From positions 1 through 53,708 of the forward strand of contig CYKH01001779.1 of NCBI GenBank assembly GCA_001460835.1: a DNA stretch of 53,708 nucleotides, written 5' to 3'. The position numbers were made by a program, and so were the translations under genes. This document shows positions 36,301 to 48,100 of the stretch, one piece after another. Within the stretch, counting starts at the first letter, position 1, and every line of letters begins with the position of its first letter. The notes beneath the pieces are model-generated. The model saw nothing but the letters and a program-made list of their open reading frames with translations, was not told the origin of the DNA and did no database searches. Origin of the DNA: Bodo saltans. Taxonomy: Eukaryota; Euglenozoa; Kinetoplastea; Eubodonida; Bodonidae.

Positions 36301-38690
36301 CGGATGCGCCATCAGTAGATTCCACGCAGGTGGGTGCCCAATCAACGGTGACTCTCGAGGAATCCAAGACGGCAGAGCCACAGACTGCCGCTGTCCCTCA
36401 GCACGCGGATCCCTCACCAACAAACGAAGAAGTCGAGGTAAACAATGAGGCTGCTTCGCAACCACAACCACCAGTATCGGAATCTGAGGGCGCCGCCACG
36501 CCTGACCTCGTTGTGGCACCGTTCGAGTGGTCCTCCATCCGCAGCATTCTTACCTCCATTGCTCAAGCATCTGATAAACTCTCTGCCGCTGATTTAGAGA
36601 CAAAACTTCTTGCGGCATTGACTGAGCTGTTCCTTGATGACGCCGCGGTGGCATCGGAAGCCGCTGTCCGAATCATCAGGGCCGCATCGGCATTCATTGC
36701 CGACGGCATCGTAGACTTGGATACATTTGTGACTTGCACTATTGGATCAGAGATCTCATCAAGCGTTCTTGGATTCTCCGTGGGAAGTAAAGACGAGCGG
36801 CGCGCGGCGGCTGTCAAGGCGATCTACACGATCCTGACAACGTCAGACCGCCGTAGGGCTCTTGCAGAAGCGCTACTTCAAGTTGACGTTGAGCGCACTG
36901 GGGAAATCAACTTTGACGTTCTTGCCGTGAAAATTCACGAGCCGCTGCGAGACTTGCCGGAGACCACCTACCATCAATTAGTTCGTGCTCTGCGCCTCGT
37001 CGGAGAACAAACAGTTGTCAATACCTTCAGCATTTCTGACTTCCTGCGTCCTTTTGCAACCATTTACTACGTAGAGCCGCAGCAAGCACTTCCTAGCGAG
37101 GGTGTTCTCCGGCGGCTCAGCACTCGAGAAGATGAATTGCTGATCGAGACAGTTCGCACGCTCATCTTCGCCTTTGATGACCCTGGTGCTTCTCACGAAA
37201 TCAGGATCGCTGAACTTGCTAAAGCACTCGAGCTTGCGCTCGTGAAAAATGGCTTCACAGACACAGTGACCCTCCACGACACAGGTGTCATTTGTAAATT
37301 GCTTGGCGAGCTTGCAGTGACTGGTGAGCACTCCCTGGAGGCGCTACAAGCCAACACAAAACTTATTCGTATTGTCTGGACATTGCTGCCATCGCGTCTT
37401 CGCTGCGAGTATGCACTGCGCAAACTTCGCGTGGAAGTTGGTGAGGTGCCGTACCTTCGCAAACTGTGTCGTGTGGCCCTTCTTACCGATAGACATCGCA
37501 ACGGAGTGTTTACCCACTCTGTGCTCAGTGAAGTGCTGAACACCGAGTTGCGCCTTCTGCATCGTGATTGGACTGCCCATCGTGTTGGCATGTCTGTGGA
37601 AGAGTGGATCCTTGCCGGAGAAGTTGACGAGAAGAACTTTATCCACTTTAGTCGCATGTTAGACACAATGCTTGACATCTTCCCGTTAGTCCACCCTGCA
37701 CTTGTTGGAGAAGTTCGAATTCAGCACCCTCTTGAAGCGCCTGATGCGTTGCGCGCGGCGATTAGCCACTTATGTGCAACAGAGGAAATTCCTGTGGCAC
37801 AGTTGCGACTTTTCTCCAGCGATGGAAACGGACCTGTTGCTCCCATTATGAGCTTCCTCAGCGCCGTTGGTGCCATCCCCTCTCGCGGTACCGTGAACTT
37901 CGGTGCAGTATATCCAGCGTGTAGATTTGACGTCGATGGTGTCACTGTGTTCCTCGATGGTCTCGATCAGGCGTTGGCCCAACGCGCTATTTTCCATGTA
38001 TTGCCTGTCGCTCGTCAACGAGACCTTTCTTGTGCCTTCACCGTCATCGATCACAAGCATGACAACGTGCTCGACTTCGAAGAGCTTGAGGGAATTTTGA
38101 TGCACCACGAACGAGAATTGATCAAGTTGATTGGAGGGAAGAGCCCAACTGGATCGACTATTCGCGGCGGCCGTCTTGCAGATATCGAATTATTGGAAAG
38201 AGCAAAGAAACTGTTTGTGTCAGCTGACAAACTGCGTGTGGGTCTCATTGGGTTAGAAGATTTCCTTGCGGTATTCGCACAAGGTATTTTTCATTATGAA
38301 TTGATTGAGTCAGTGATTGCTGTCAACAACAGCTCACCTCACCGAGCAAGAAGTGCGCTTGGTGAGCCAGATAATGGTGATTCTGGTGAAGCCGTCAAGC
38401 GTGCCACAAGCACTGAACCGCACCGCCCTGCACGAGGAGGACCAAGGCAGTCAGCTGCTACCCAAGAGATCAACAAAGATCTAGAGCACGAATTTGCAAA
38501 GTACGATCGCAACAAGTCTGGATACCTCAGTAGAGCTGAATTCGGAGAAGCGTATCTTAAGCTTGAGCACTTCGGATTGGTGCCGTCCAAAGCAGAAATT
38601 GACAAGCTCTTTGGTTCTATCTGTGTTGACAAGGAAAAAATGAGCTTCGACGAGTTCTGTGTTATCATGCTGCGACGCAGTCGCATGTAA
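33339..38690 (+). CDS. Giant multi-EF-hand calcium-binding protein
   Basis: 1783 residues with about ten EF-hand loops, mostly in pairs. Loops begin near nt 33431 (DTDHSGTLEPAE), 33553 (DDNHDGKIDFDE), 34459 (DLNGDGLVSESD), 34576 (DKDGDERLSLGE), 34739 (DADGDGTLDFEE), 34871 (DRDMDGKLNISE), 35748 (DTDRDGYLSLED), 35880 (DEDKDNRLSYNE), 38050 (DHKHDNVLDFEE) and 38506 (DRNKSGYLSRAE). Most keep Asp at 1 and acidic at 12, so several should bind Ca2+; the 8th and 9th lack the usual Gly6. Regions between are helical, with Ser/Glu-rich linkers near nt 35480-35690 and 36280-36510. No kinase or other enzyme domain is visible. It could be a cytosolic or flagellar calcium sensor/scaffold. Confidence 0.85.
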   Translation: MLRKIHRRSFNSDFGLPLFLVDNLATAFSALDTDHSGTLEPAELRQAVQSIFPTFDSDALDQITDSILSGADDNHDGKIDFDEFMRFVERRRDELEKTVGAVRFTTAGCGNGISSALVEHLSAQCVSSMFYTFIGGSAVEIVGGDSVEVHPKSHVVREIILDLFPDLPDLCEKELENALNDILNAAGQGVRAKHLITALALPFEHTKYKSKKLVPLSQRSAGSSSAAIAELRREDSVLETPLSFLNEYQVELLYKNVIASTAKQMAHQYFRDASSVQIGLRACFTEDQVDDELIEDVTNILCRTQRHGANFGVGEFLRGIQAVAHQAAVANAQHMARFQFYSYASLPLSTLQAVEAALSAEEMDLLRDTFIRLDLNGDGLVSESDCAMITEDILEEKFSTFQPYLKALFAIADKDGDERLSLGEFLLSFLEGPGVVPQEIITSCVAPIRLRLSDDELGLVQRAFHCIDADGDGTLDFEELFKAVQSVLRPVYPEVEDKQYQDIVDVILSKADRDMDGKLNISEFCRSLQEEHGVIPIQLIEAYGNIQFFTEVKGGSQGNNGGGGLLSTLTKVVLTDVPIVSEQHLGQGPLPRLPSDDPTPLQSLTGSVNVSGNHFNGFEDALKFLTLDDITAANNSLVKFIASPREFNSVDVTRNILRAELQTAASLSPETIERLIDVFISYGHKNAADDVTVADVIRRFSLGKIQKPKKHSVALPESTHLLQGSITNTSSKGEILRVSQSAILSTSPNGEPNTQSNPLATADVTGHTQGNASTATDDSSSVAEVYVPAAETSILEKMFARFDTDRDGYLSLEDVAPTMRRLFEERNTTWSKNDVDVHTVSLFQAADEDKDNRLSYNEFAEAFRADHGLFPDDYVKALSEQVLLDLHSVNLRAILESLHMLAQVREPHGGFATQGELAEELERVVTPFVEEGNYARVRTMVDYMMLFCPHSEGQGRVLLSGLLRFIRRDLLGEIEPQECEVAAQQQLSDAPSVDSTQVGAQSTVTLEESKTAEPQTAAVPQHADPSPTNEEVEVNNEAASQPQPPVSESEGAATPDLVVAPFEWSSIRSILTSIAQASDKLSAADLETKLLAALTELFLDDAAVASEAAVRIIRAASAFIADGIVDLDTFVTCTIGSEISSSVLGFSVGSKDERRAAAVKAIYTILTTSDRRRALAEALLQVDVERTGEINFDVLAVKIHEPLRDLPETTYHQLVRALRLVGEQTVVNTFSISDFLRPFATIYYVEPQQALPSEGVLRRLSTREDELLIETVRTLIFAFDDPGASHEIRIAELAKALELALVKNGFTDTVTLHDTGVICKLLGELAVTGEHSLEALQANTKLIRIVWTLLPSRLRCEYALRKLRVEVGEVPYLRKLCRVALLTDRHRNGVFTHSVLSEVLNTELRLLHRDWTAHRVGMSVEEWILAGEVDEKNFIHFSRMLDTMLDIFPLVHPALVGEVRIQHPLEAPDALRAAISHLCATEEIPVAQLRLFSSDGNGPVAPIMSFLSAVGAIPSRGTVNFGAVYPACRFDVDGVTVFLDGLDQALAQRAIFHVLPVARQRDLSCAFTVIDHKHDNVLDFEELEGILMHHERELIKLIGGKSPTGSTIRGGRLADIELLERAKKLFVSADKLRVGLIGLEDFLAVFAQGIFHYELIESVIAVNNSSPHRARSALGEPDNGDSGEAVKRATSTEPHRPARGGPRQSAATQEINKDLEHEFAKYDRNKSGYLSRAEFGEAYLKLEHFGLVPSKAEIDKLFGSICVDKEKMSFDEFCVIMLRRSRM

Positions 38691-39110
38691 CGTAGTAGAA
38701 AAATGTATTGTTCCCAAACCGAACTCCCTGCAAAGCAACAACGAAACAAATTAGCACCGAAAACAAAAAAACGAAGAAAACGTCACGACATAAGAAGCAA
38801 TTCTTGTGGAACACACCAAACAGGGTATCTCATCCCAGGTCTTTTTACTTCTGTACAACCCACTCGAAAATGATATCGTCCTCTTGGGGGAAACTGATGA
38901 AGTCTCGATAACCATTTTGATCCGCCTCTCATTCTCAATAAAAAAATCTTAAGGAGAAATAATTTACTCTGGACATCAAGTAGTGGTAACCAAAAGGACA
39001 TAGATACTCCTTTTGCTTATTGTTTCACAAAACCGCCGCCACGATTCCACTTCTGCATAGAAAGAACCTACCAAGCAACTTCGCGACCGCTCATTCTTCT
39101 TTTTAAGAAA
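38691..39110 (+). other. Intergenic spacer (420 bp)
   Basis: No gene seen. An A-rich region (38760-38800) follows the EF-hand gene, and a TTCTTCTTTTTAAG acceptor lies just before the ankyrin gene. Confidence 0.6.
39091..39107 (+). promoter_or_regulatory. Trans-splice acceptor (pyrimidine tract + AG)
   Basis: TCATTCTTCTTTTTAAG ends with AG at 39106-39107, three bases before ATG 39111, giving an extremely short leader if used. Confidence 0.5.
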
Positions 39111-42100
39111 ATGCATCACCCGGCGCCAAGCAACTCCAAGCCTAAAATGCTTCCCAAGAGGCTTGGACAGCCCACCCCGCTTGATGCACCAGTCCTTTGC
39201 CTCATTCGAACGGCAAACGCTACTGGGACAAACTTGGTCGCGACTCTGCACACAACCTTAGAAACGTCGTTAAGCGACCTTCGCATCAAGCTCCACGGGA
39301 TAGCGGCCGCCGCACGAACTCGGATGCCTCTTGAATCTTCAGCAGACCAGAACATTCCACAAGCGACGTACTTACATTCCACTCCTCAAGTATCGAAAGG
39401 AACACCAGTGAACTACACATCTGCGAGCGATTTGGATAAAGTCATGACGGCACGGCTACACGCGTTTGATTTGACTGCCCCGTTCCGTTTCGTTCGCCTC
39501 GGAGGTGCGAGGACAATTCCAAGGGCACGGGAAGCGAAACTTCGCCTCGTTGACGTCCTCCCCATTATTCATCCCGCTGGCCTGCCGCAAGATCCACTGT
39601 GGCAATGTTCACCGCCCTACGGCACGGTGGTTGTGAAGCCGAAAGTCGACGACAGTCCTGTGCGCGAAGCGATTGTTGCTCTCTTTGTAGCGCAGGGAGA
39701 GTTTATTGATGATATGCACAGCGAGAAGATTATCATGGAGCGTCTGCTGCTGCAGCAGCAAAGCTATGGTCGTCAAACCAACGTGAAACAGCTGAGTACC
39801 GTTGTTCACAAGTGGAATGCGAACGCAAAAGATTTCCTTGGACGTACTCCTCTACATGAATACTCATTCGAGGGCAATTATGCCGCAGTGAAGTACCTCG
39901 TGTCGCTGCCTTTTGTTCGTATTGAAGAGCGCGATCAACAAGGCAACACCGCGTTACACCTAGCGGCCCAATCCGGGCATATCGACTGTGCCACCGCATT
40001 GCTAGATAACGGTGCGCATATCCTCATCATGAATCACATCAAGCAAACTCCGCTTCACATCGCCCTGTACAAACGTAATGACACGCTCGTTGATTTACTC
40101 TGCCGTCGCTTGAAGCAACAAGGTATTCCACTGAAGGACTTAGCCCCGCTCACTGACTTGAGTGGTGCCAACCCAATGAAAATATTCAAGGATCTTGCCC
40201 CACCGATAGAAGAACTGATTCTTAACGGCAACGTGGAAGAGCTCAGAGCGATGACGCGTCACTACTTATTCGGGTCGGTCACGAAACTCGTCCAACCGAG
40301 ACGATGTTTTAACAACGACACGCTACTCCACGTTGCTGCGCAATCTGGTCGTGAAGAGATGGTGAAGTTTCTTATTGACGAAGTTCGTTGGTTGTCGTTA
40401 GTCCCTTCGTCTGCTCACGACGCGTTCCTTGACGGAAGCAAGCGCAGTCCCCTCCACCTTGCTGCAAGCAAAGGCCACACGAATATCGTTCGTCGCCTCA
40501 TCCCTGTGATGGCACAATTAAGTGCAACGACTGACGTGACCGGCTGCACGCCGCTGATGCTTGCATTGCAGCACGGCAACGTACTCACCGCCCAATTCAT
40601 TGTCGAGAACTTTGAAGATGTTGGCGTCAATTGCGTAAGCCGTCGAGGTCTGACGGCATTGCATTTTGCAGCGATGGTGGGGGCTGTCGATGTTGCGACA
40701 AGGCTCATCTCTCAGTTTGGAGCGCAAGTCGATGCGCATCATACATCAACTGTCGTTGCAAAGCGGAAAATGATGACGAGCTCCAGTCGCCCAACTGGCG
40801 ACGACCGCCAAGAATTGCTTCGATTTTTGCGCTTAGTGCGATCGAAATATTCTCGAGGTACCAGTCGTCGTCGACTTGCTCCGTTGCCAATGTATGAACG
40901 GACTACACGGGTGCTGCATGGACCGACACCTCTATGGTGCGCCCTTGCCTCGTTGCCCAAAGAAGGCCCGGCCGTTGCGTCGCTGCTCCTTGTTCACGGC
41001 GCTGGTTCTACATTCATCGACGATTCGTACTTGACCCATCTCCTCAAATTTTCTCTTGCAAGCAAGCAGTGGGACATCAGTGGTGCACTCGTGCGGCTGA
41101 TGGGCACCACTGCTCCAACGGAGGGCGCTATTCTCGCGTTTGTCTGTGCTGAAATCCCTCGGTTTGGCTCAGATTGCGTGAGGTGGCTGATCGACCGTAA
41201 AGTCGGCACCGACAGCGTTTTCAACGCACTGAAGCAAGTGACAAAGATCGGCGACATCAAAACGGTGAAGTATCTGCTGGACAATGGCGCAACGCTCTCG
41301 AACCAATCAGCATGTGAGCTTCTCGCGACTGCCGTCTTGCATCGTCATGCAGCTTGTGTTGAGGAATACGTGCGGCGTGGTGCACCGCTCACTAATGTGG
41401 ACGAAGAAAAATCGCCCCTCTTGATTGCGGCAAAGCTTGGCTTTGAAACTGCAGTGCGCGGCTTTGCGTTTGCTCCCTCGGTATCGACCTTCGATGCAGT
41501 AAACGCCCTTGTAGTGTTGTTGCGCACAGCAACATCAACTCGTGCTCAGATTCGACGTTCCAATGCCTCCGCACCGCTCATTGACTCATGGAATGCGATG
41601 GGGTGCAGCCTGCTGAAGAGAGTCTTGCTCACCGATGCCCATGTACATCCCGTTGAACTGCTGCACTTGTCTTGTGCAGCAGGTTTGTTTAAGGTAGCGG
41701 ATCTTCTTGTCGAGAAGCTTGCCGCGCTGCCTACCGACGCTAGAGTGGCCATCATTCGCTCGACTCCAAGCGCCGCCCTTCGTCCCTCTGTTACCATCAC
41801 CCCAAAGCCGCTGCCTGGCAAAAAGAAGAGCACCTCAGATTCTGCAAAAAAACGGAAGCCTCTGTACAAACCCCAATTGAGTTTCGAACGCTTTTTGTAC
41901 ACCGCACCCTCAGCCACTACCCTTGAGCACCGTCGCGTATTTCGTGACGCGTTCAGCTACCTTGCTCAACATGGCATGCGCGACTTGATTGAATCGTTGA
42001 TTGTCGACATCCGACTCTCCCCTTGGCGAAATGGAGACCTCCGAGGGTGGAACGCTGTGGATTACGCTCTTGAGTGTGGTCACTACGACACCGTCGTTGC

Positions 42101-45100
42101 TCTCGTCGGTAGTGGCGTCATTCCTTTGCGCAGACATGTGAGCACAGCCTCCTCCAAGTGTGGCCTGTTCTGTGCTGCCGCCTCCGAAGCGTACGCTCGA
42201 CTCAAACGTAGCGGTGACATTTCCTCTGCTGCGACGTCGCTACGAACGTTGCTTGAGGTCATTGCGGAACTTGGCTTCGTTGAGGTTCTGAACGATATTC
42301 TCAAGCAACTGTGCGTGACGCTTCGGCAGTCAAACCTGCAGCAGCTACCGTGGGTCCTCGCAGTGGTGCGTGCCGCCGTGCAGCATCATCAAATCGGTGT
42401 GCTAAAGTTGCTGGTCCAACAGTTTGTGCCAGATCTCGGCTCCCCGCTGTCCGACGGAGGAGAGGAGTTGCTTCTCAGTGCTGTCGTGAGCAATGCCCCT
42501 CAATCCATGATTCATCTGCTCCTTTGTCACCGTGTCCCAGTGCACGTTCCCTCACCACTTTCGAAGTCAACACAACGACTGTTGAAATCAAAACTTCGAG
42601 ACGGTGCGGATGGGAAAACAAAACTTATTGCAGCAGCTGCCGCAGCCACACTTTTTGCACACGATACGTTGTCAAAGATTCTTGTAGCAGCTGGTGCCCC
42701 AACAGCAGTATCGGCGGATGTTTCGCAAGATCTCGTCACTATGAGCGTCTACAGCACAAAGTGTGATCTCACTGGTGCGAACGAAAATACTCTTTTCGCC
42801 ACACTTGAAAACTTATTCGCCCTTGGGTGCGCTTTGCCGCCCCTCTCTACGATGAAGTTAGCAGCTGAGAAGGGCTTTACGCGCGTCACGCGACTACTTC
42901 TCGTAAATGTTGGGATTGTTGACAAGTTGCGAGAAGATTTCGAACAGTGTGAAGAGGGTGTGGAGGAGTCTATCCTGTACCAGTTGATGGTTCACGGTGG
43001 CACTGCCGCTGATGAAATCCTCCCCCATGCCATTGCAACTGTTGAGCCTTCGCAGTCAAACGAAACCGATGCAGATGATGGTGCAACAGAGCCTGCTGGG
43101 CTTGCAAAGTTGATCGAGGCGCTGAAACTGGCGTGTGCGAAGAATCCAAAGAGTGCAAGCACAATGCTCCAGAGGGCACTGCTCAATGGGTGCATCCACA
43201 CGAGCATCTTCCTCGCGATGCTGGGTGTCGGCCTCACAAAAATGCCATCGTTTCTTGCGTGGGAGAATCGTAGCAGTATGCCAGAGGGAGGCGGGAGCCT
43301 CTCAAAAGCGCTTGCGCGTGTCCTTATCTCCGCCTCTTCGTCGAAGAGAGAGGATGCTGAGAGATCTTCTGATCCTCGTGAATTGCTCCGCGTCGCTGCG
43401 AAAGTTAACAACGTTCAACTTGTGCGTCTGCTGTTGCAGGCCAACCGCGTGGTCGACGTAGTTTCGGAGCCGCTCGATGTGTTGGTAGAATCAGCAGTTT
43501 CAGGCGCAGCACAAGCAACGCTGGCACTTGGGCTTCGAGAAGCAGAGGAACTCTCGTTGTCAATTGCGCCGAGCTCCACTGCTCTTGTTCAAGCGATCAT
43601 CTGTGACACGCTCTCTGGGCGGCACGCCAAAGGCCTATCATACTCTTTGCTGCTCGGTAATATTCGGCGCACATCCTCTAGCCACGTTCCCGTGTCGCTC
43701 TGGAAGGCACTGTCGGACTCTCACCAACCACTTCTATCGGCTGTCCTTCGGTCTCGCACATTGCGTCGCTGCCTTATCGTCCAGCAACTTGCATTTACTC
43801 GTATCACTCCCATCACACTTGCAGCTGCCCTTGGTGATGAGCAGCTTCTCTTAGACTTGGTTCGAGCAGGTGCCAGTGTGACGTGCCAGCTGAGCGAGAT
43901 GGGCCTGATTGGCACATCTCTCGGAGTGCAGCAGAACTCTTGCGCTCTCTTCTCGTCATCTGGGTCCAAGAAATGGCGACAATCAAATGTGGACGACGGC
44001 TTGCGGCTGGAAAAAGCAGTAGCTCCAAGCTGCCCGCCGCTTCTATCTGCCGTCATTGACAACAGTACTATCATCGAGGCTCAATGCCGCGTATCACCCA
44101 TTATTGTTGCCACGCGTTTGTTTGCGATGGCTCATTTCAGCAAACGCACCTCATTAGTGAGTCGCTACATCAGCCTCTTACGCACACTGATTCGTCGCGG
44201 TGCTCTCACTCGAGACGTTCTCCACGTCGTTGCCATTGTCGTGACACGCTTCCAATGCTGGGACTTAGTGACGGATGTGATTGAAGAGGGCGTTCGCTTA
44301 TCGAGTGTTCACGAGTCAACCGATCGATTCTTCCAAGTACTCAAACTTGATGACGTTCCACTGCTCCTTCGCCCCATCGTTGGCACCTCGAGGCATGTTC
44401 TGCATACTGCTTGCCGATACGCGACCAGGGATATCATCATTCTCCTTGCCCGTCACTGTGTGCGTCAAGATGTCGAGGGTTGCCGCGACGGTGTGGGTAG
44501 AACACCACTGTACTACAGCCTCCTCAACCCCAGCAATATTGAGGCACTGGAGACGCTCGTTGCACTTCAAGTACCAGCGACAACACTATGCGACTACACC
44601 ACTCGTCGCACCCCTCTCATGATTGCAAGCCGTGCAGGAAACGCCGCTGCGGTTGCGAATCTTCTGAAATTCGGGCATGTGGATGCAACGGATGCTTATG
44701 GCAACACTGCACTCATGTTTGGTGCAACATCAGGGAAACAAGACGTTGTCGAACTTCTCTTGTCTGGCCAAGCGGACGCAACCACCACGAACAATCGCGG
44801 TCTCACCGCCACGATGCTCGCCGCTGCTGCTGGTCTGGATCATATCGCACTTCCGATGGCGCAGCACTTCTCCCGTTTGGCTTCGTTCCTGACGTCAACA
44901 ACGTCACTCCTGCATTGCGCAGCTATGGGCGGGTGCCAACGAGTGGTGGATTACATTTTGCGAACATATGATTCACTTGGCATTTTTCAAGAAGACTCTT
45001 GTGGGTTGACACCAGTGTACTTAGCCTACGCCTTTGGCCGCGGCGCAATCCTTCGCCAGATGCTCTCAGAACTTCAGCACCGGACTGAGAGCGCTGCTCT

Positions 45101-48100
45101 TGCACTGGACGAAAAGTTACTTAACTGCGACTCTCGACTTCACAGGTATGGATGGCTCTCTCAGGCCATGACTATGGGAGAAGCGTTGGCCCAGGAAACC
45201 AAAAAACGGGCCAAGTTCTCTCTAGCACCGTTCGAACTGATCTGTGCCCCACAGAGCGATAGACTTCGTCACCGGCGATCTCGCCTGCTGTGGTGTGCTG
45301 AGAATCGTAACGTCGTTGGAGTCCGTGTGCTCGCTGATCTGAACGTATGTGACGATTGTTTTGCTATCCATGGGGCCGCACGTCGAGGATCGGTTGATGT
45401 GATTCAATTGCTGATCGCGCTACGCATGAGCGATCCGAACCAGCGTGATCGACGAGGATTCCTGCCCATTGAGCACGCCATCCTCGCTGGACACAAGGAG
45501 ACTGCCTCATTCTTGATGCAACAAATGCGCATTACGGTTGACACTATTCATGATAGCATTCATCAGTCCGGCACCAGTGTGTTGCACATGATCGCCATGA
45601 GCGGATCTCATTCCCTCCTTGGTGCACTTGTTCCGATGCTTCTTCAACAAGGAGCACCAGCCGACCCGAAGACATCGATTCGTGCAGCCACAGACTCTCT
45701 TGCAGCAGAGGCAACACTCAGTGCGCTTCTTGCGGAAGATGTTGAAGGCAGAACTCCATTTGAAGTCGCCGTCTTATTCGGTTCAGCTGCAACAACTCTG
45801 CGCATTGCGCAAGCGATTCAGCAAGTGTCTGCCCTTGCTGTCAAGGACGTCACCATCACCATACCCAGCTCACTGTTCGAACTGAAGCCGTGCATAAGTC
45901 CATCTGTGCGTGCTGCACTGTATGACTTTTTCGATGTAGAAGAAGTCTTCACACAATCCATCTTTGCAGAAACGTTCAATGGAACACGCAAGCGACGGTA
46001 CGCCACTGGTGGAGACGCGGGAGACCGGCTTCTGTTTGGAGATATTCGCATGATCGGCGTTGCTACCATGAAAACGGACCCCTTCTGTGCCTCGAAGCTT
46101 GAGCAGGTGTACACCGTTGACCGAGAGCGTCAAGTCTTGAAGCAGCTCATCAGTGCGATGTATCTGCCCTTCCGCCTCAAGTTCCGCCCGGAGGGACTGA
46201 AAGGTCTCACCTCACCAGAGCAGGTTGATGTACTTCAGCGACTCTGTACGTCGACATTGCTGGGGAAGTACCTCTCGTTGCCACCCAAGCTACACCCTGT
46301 AGGGACGTTAGAATTGGAGTCCGTCCAGAAGCGCTCTGAAGTTGGCGTGGCACTGCAAGGAACTACGGTGGTGGAGCGCTTTATGTGCACCAAGAACGCG
46401 ATGCACTCCATCGACCTTCATTCCGCTATTGTAGATTTCCACTTCATTGAATGCCGAAAGGAACTTGCCCGCACGCAAACTCTGCTGCAGGAAATCGTGA
46501 AGTCTCTTCGCGAACTCAGTCACCCCTTGCTGAAAAGTCTTGTTCTGCGCATTGACTGGAACGGACTGCGATTGGAAGGCGGAGTCAGCAACAACAACAA
46601 ATCAACAGGAGACGAAGGTGCGATTGTTGACCCTACCGAAAGCAAGAATCAGCTCGCTATTGCAGTCTCCAGCGTTCGTTACCTTAACAACGAACTTCTT
46701 CCCGAGCTGCGACTGTCGCTTTGTGGGGGTGCCATTCACGACCTTCTCCTTAACGTCAGCGCAGCGGAGCTGTCCACGGTAGACTGCACACTAGACAAAT
46801 ATCACTCCGTCACGCTGCGGTGCTACGAGTCGCTGCTTGACATCCCAAATGCTGCAAAGACAGACCTCGTCACCACTCAAGGCGATGCAGCGTCGGTCCC
46901 TCCGCTGTTTGAAGGCCGTGATATTGTGATTCCCTTCATTGCCTCCTCGGGGTTACCTTTCGGTGCTTCAAAGAAGGCAAGTCAACTCCACAACGCCGCA
47001 CTCGTTGGTCTTGTACGCCGTGCTACTGATCCAATCGAACAAATCGTAAAGAAAGACGTCGTGCTCCTCGGGGTCCAACGACTTCGCGATAGTTTCATTC
47101 AGACAGTTCACGAACTGTTGATGAGCAGCGCTGCCTCCGCACCCTCCTCACCATTGCGGTTCAAGCTAGAAATCGAGGGTGTCGAGATGGACGAGCTACC
47201 ACTCGAGCTCCTTCAGCAGCTCTTGAGCGACACCATTGAAGCGTTACGAACCATCCTCGGTGTTCGCAGTAGTGGCTCAATATCGGATGCCAAGAGCAAG
47301 CAGAAGAAATACAACGGTCCCTCGTCTTGGAAGTACTTGACATCTGCTCATCTCGTCGCTCAGTCCGTCGCAAACGGAGTGAACGCCGTCACTGTTCTCT
47401 TCTCCAACCGCAGGGCTCACATTGTCCGAAGGAACGCTTCACGGTTAATGTTGTGCTTCACTCCCACAGTGGCACCGTGCAGGCATGAAATCGAACAATG
47501 CATTCGCGCTGACACCATCGAAATGGAACTTGAGAAACTGAAAGAACTCATTCCCCAGACGGTGCATGACATGTCACAACGGCTCAACACGTATTTGCCC
47601 ACGACGTCACTTGTGGTCGACCTCCCGTCACTGACAGATCTTCCTAGCGACGACGATGTCCTTGCAGCGCTCGCTCTGCTGAACCACGACAGAAGCGCGG
47701 TGATTCTTCAAGAACTCATTCGAGGTATTTCCGTTGGCTGGGATACGAAGCTCGGCTCCCTCGTGCGTCGCCATGTACGAACGTTGACCGTTACGTTGCA
47801 GCGAAGCGGGTCTAATGCAACCGTTTCCCTTCTGCAAAACGGCAACCTTGTCATCCACTACCCCCTGCAGTGCGTTGAATACGCCCGAGGGCGCCCGCAT
47901 AACATCTCCACTTGGGCAGTACCATCCTCTCAACAAATCGCGTCGTTGCTGCTGCTTCAACTTAGCTCTCTTCACCCCGAAGTCAAGACACTTGTTGATC
48001 TCACCAAAGGGTATGCGTGTTGGTGCAATGTCACTGGAGCTCATACTCGCCGCGTCATTGCGGGTGATGTTCGATGTGGTTTCACCATTACAGTGCGCAA

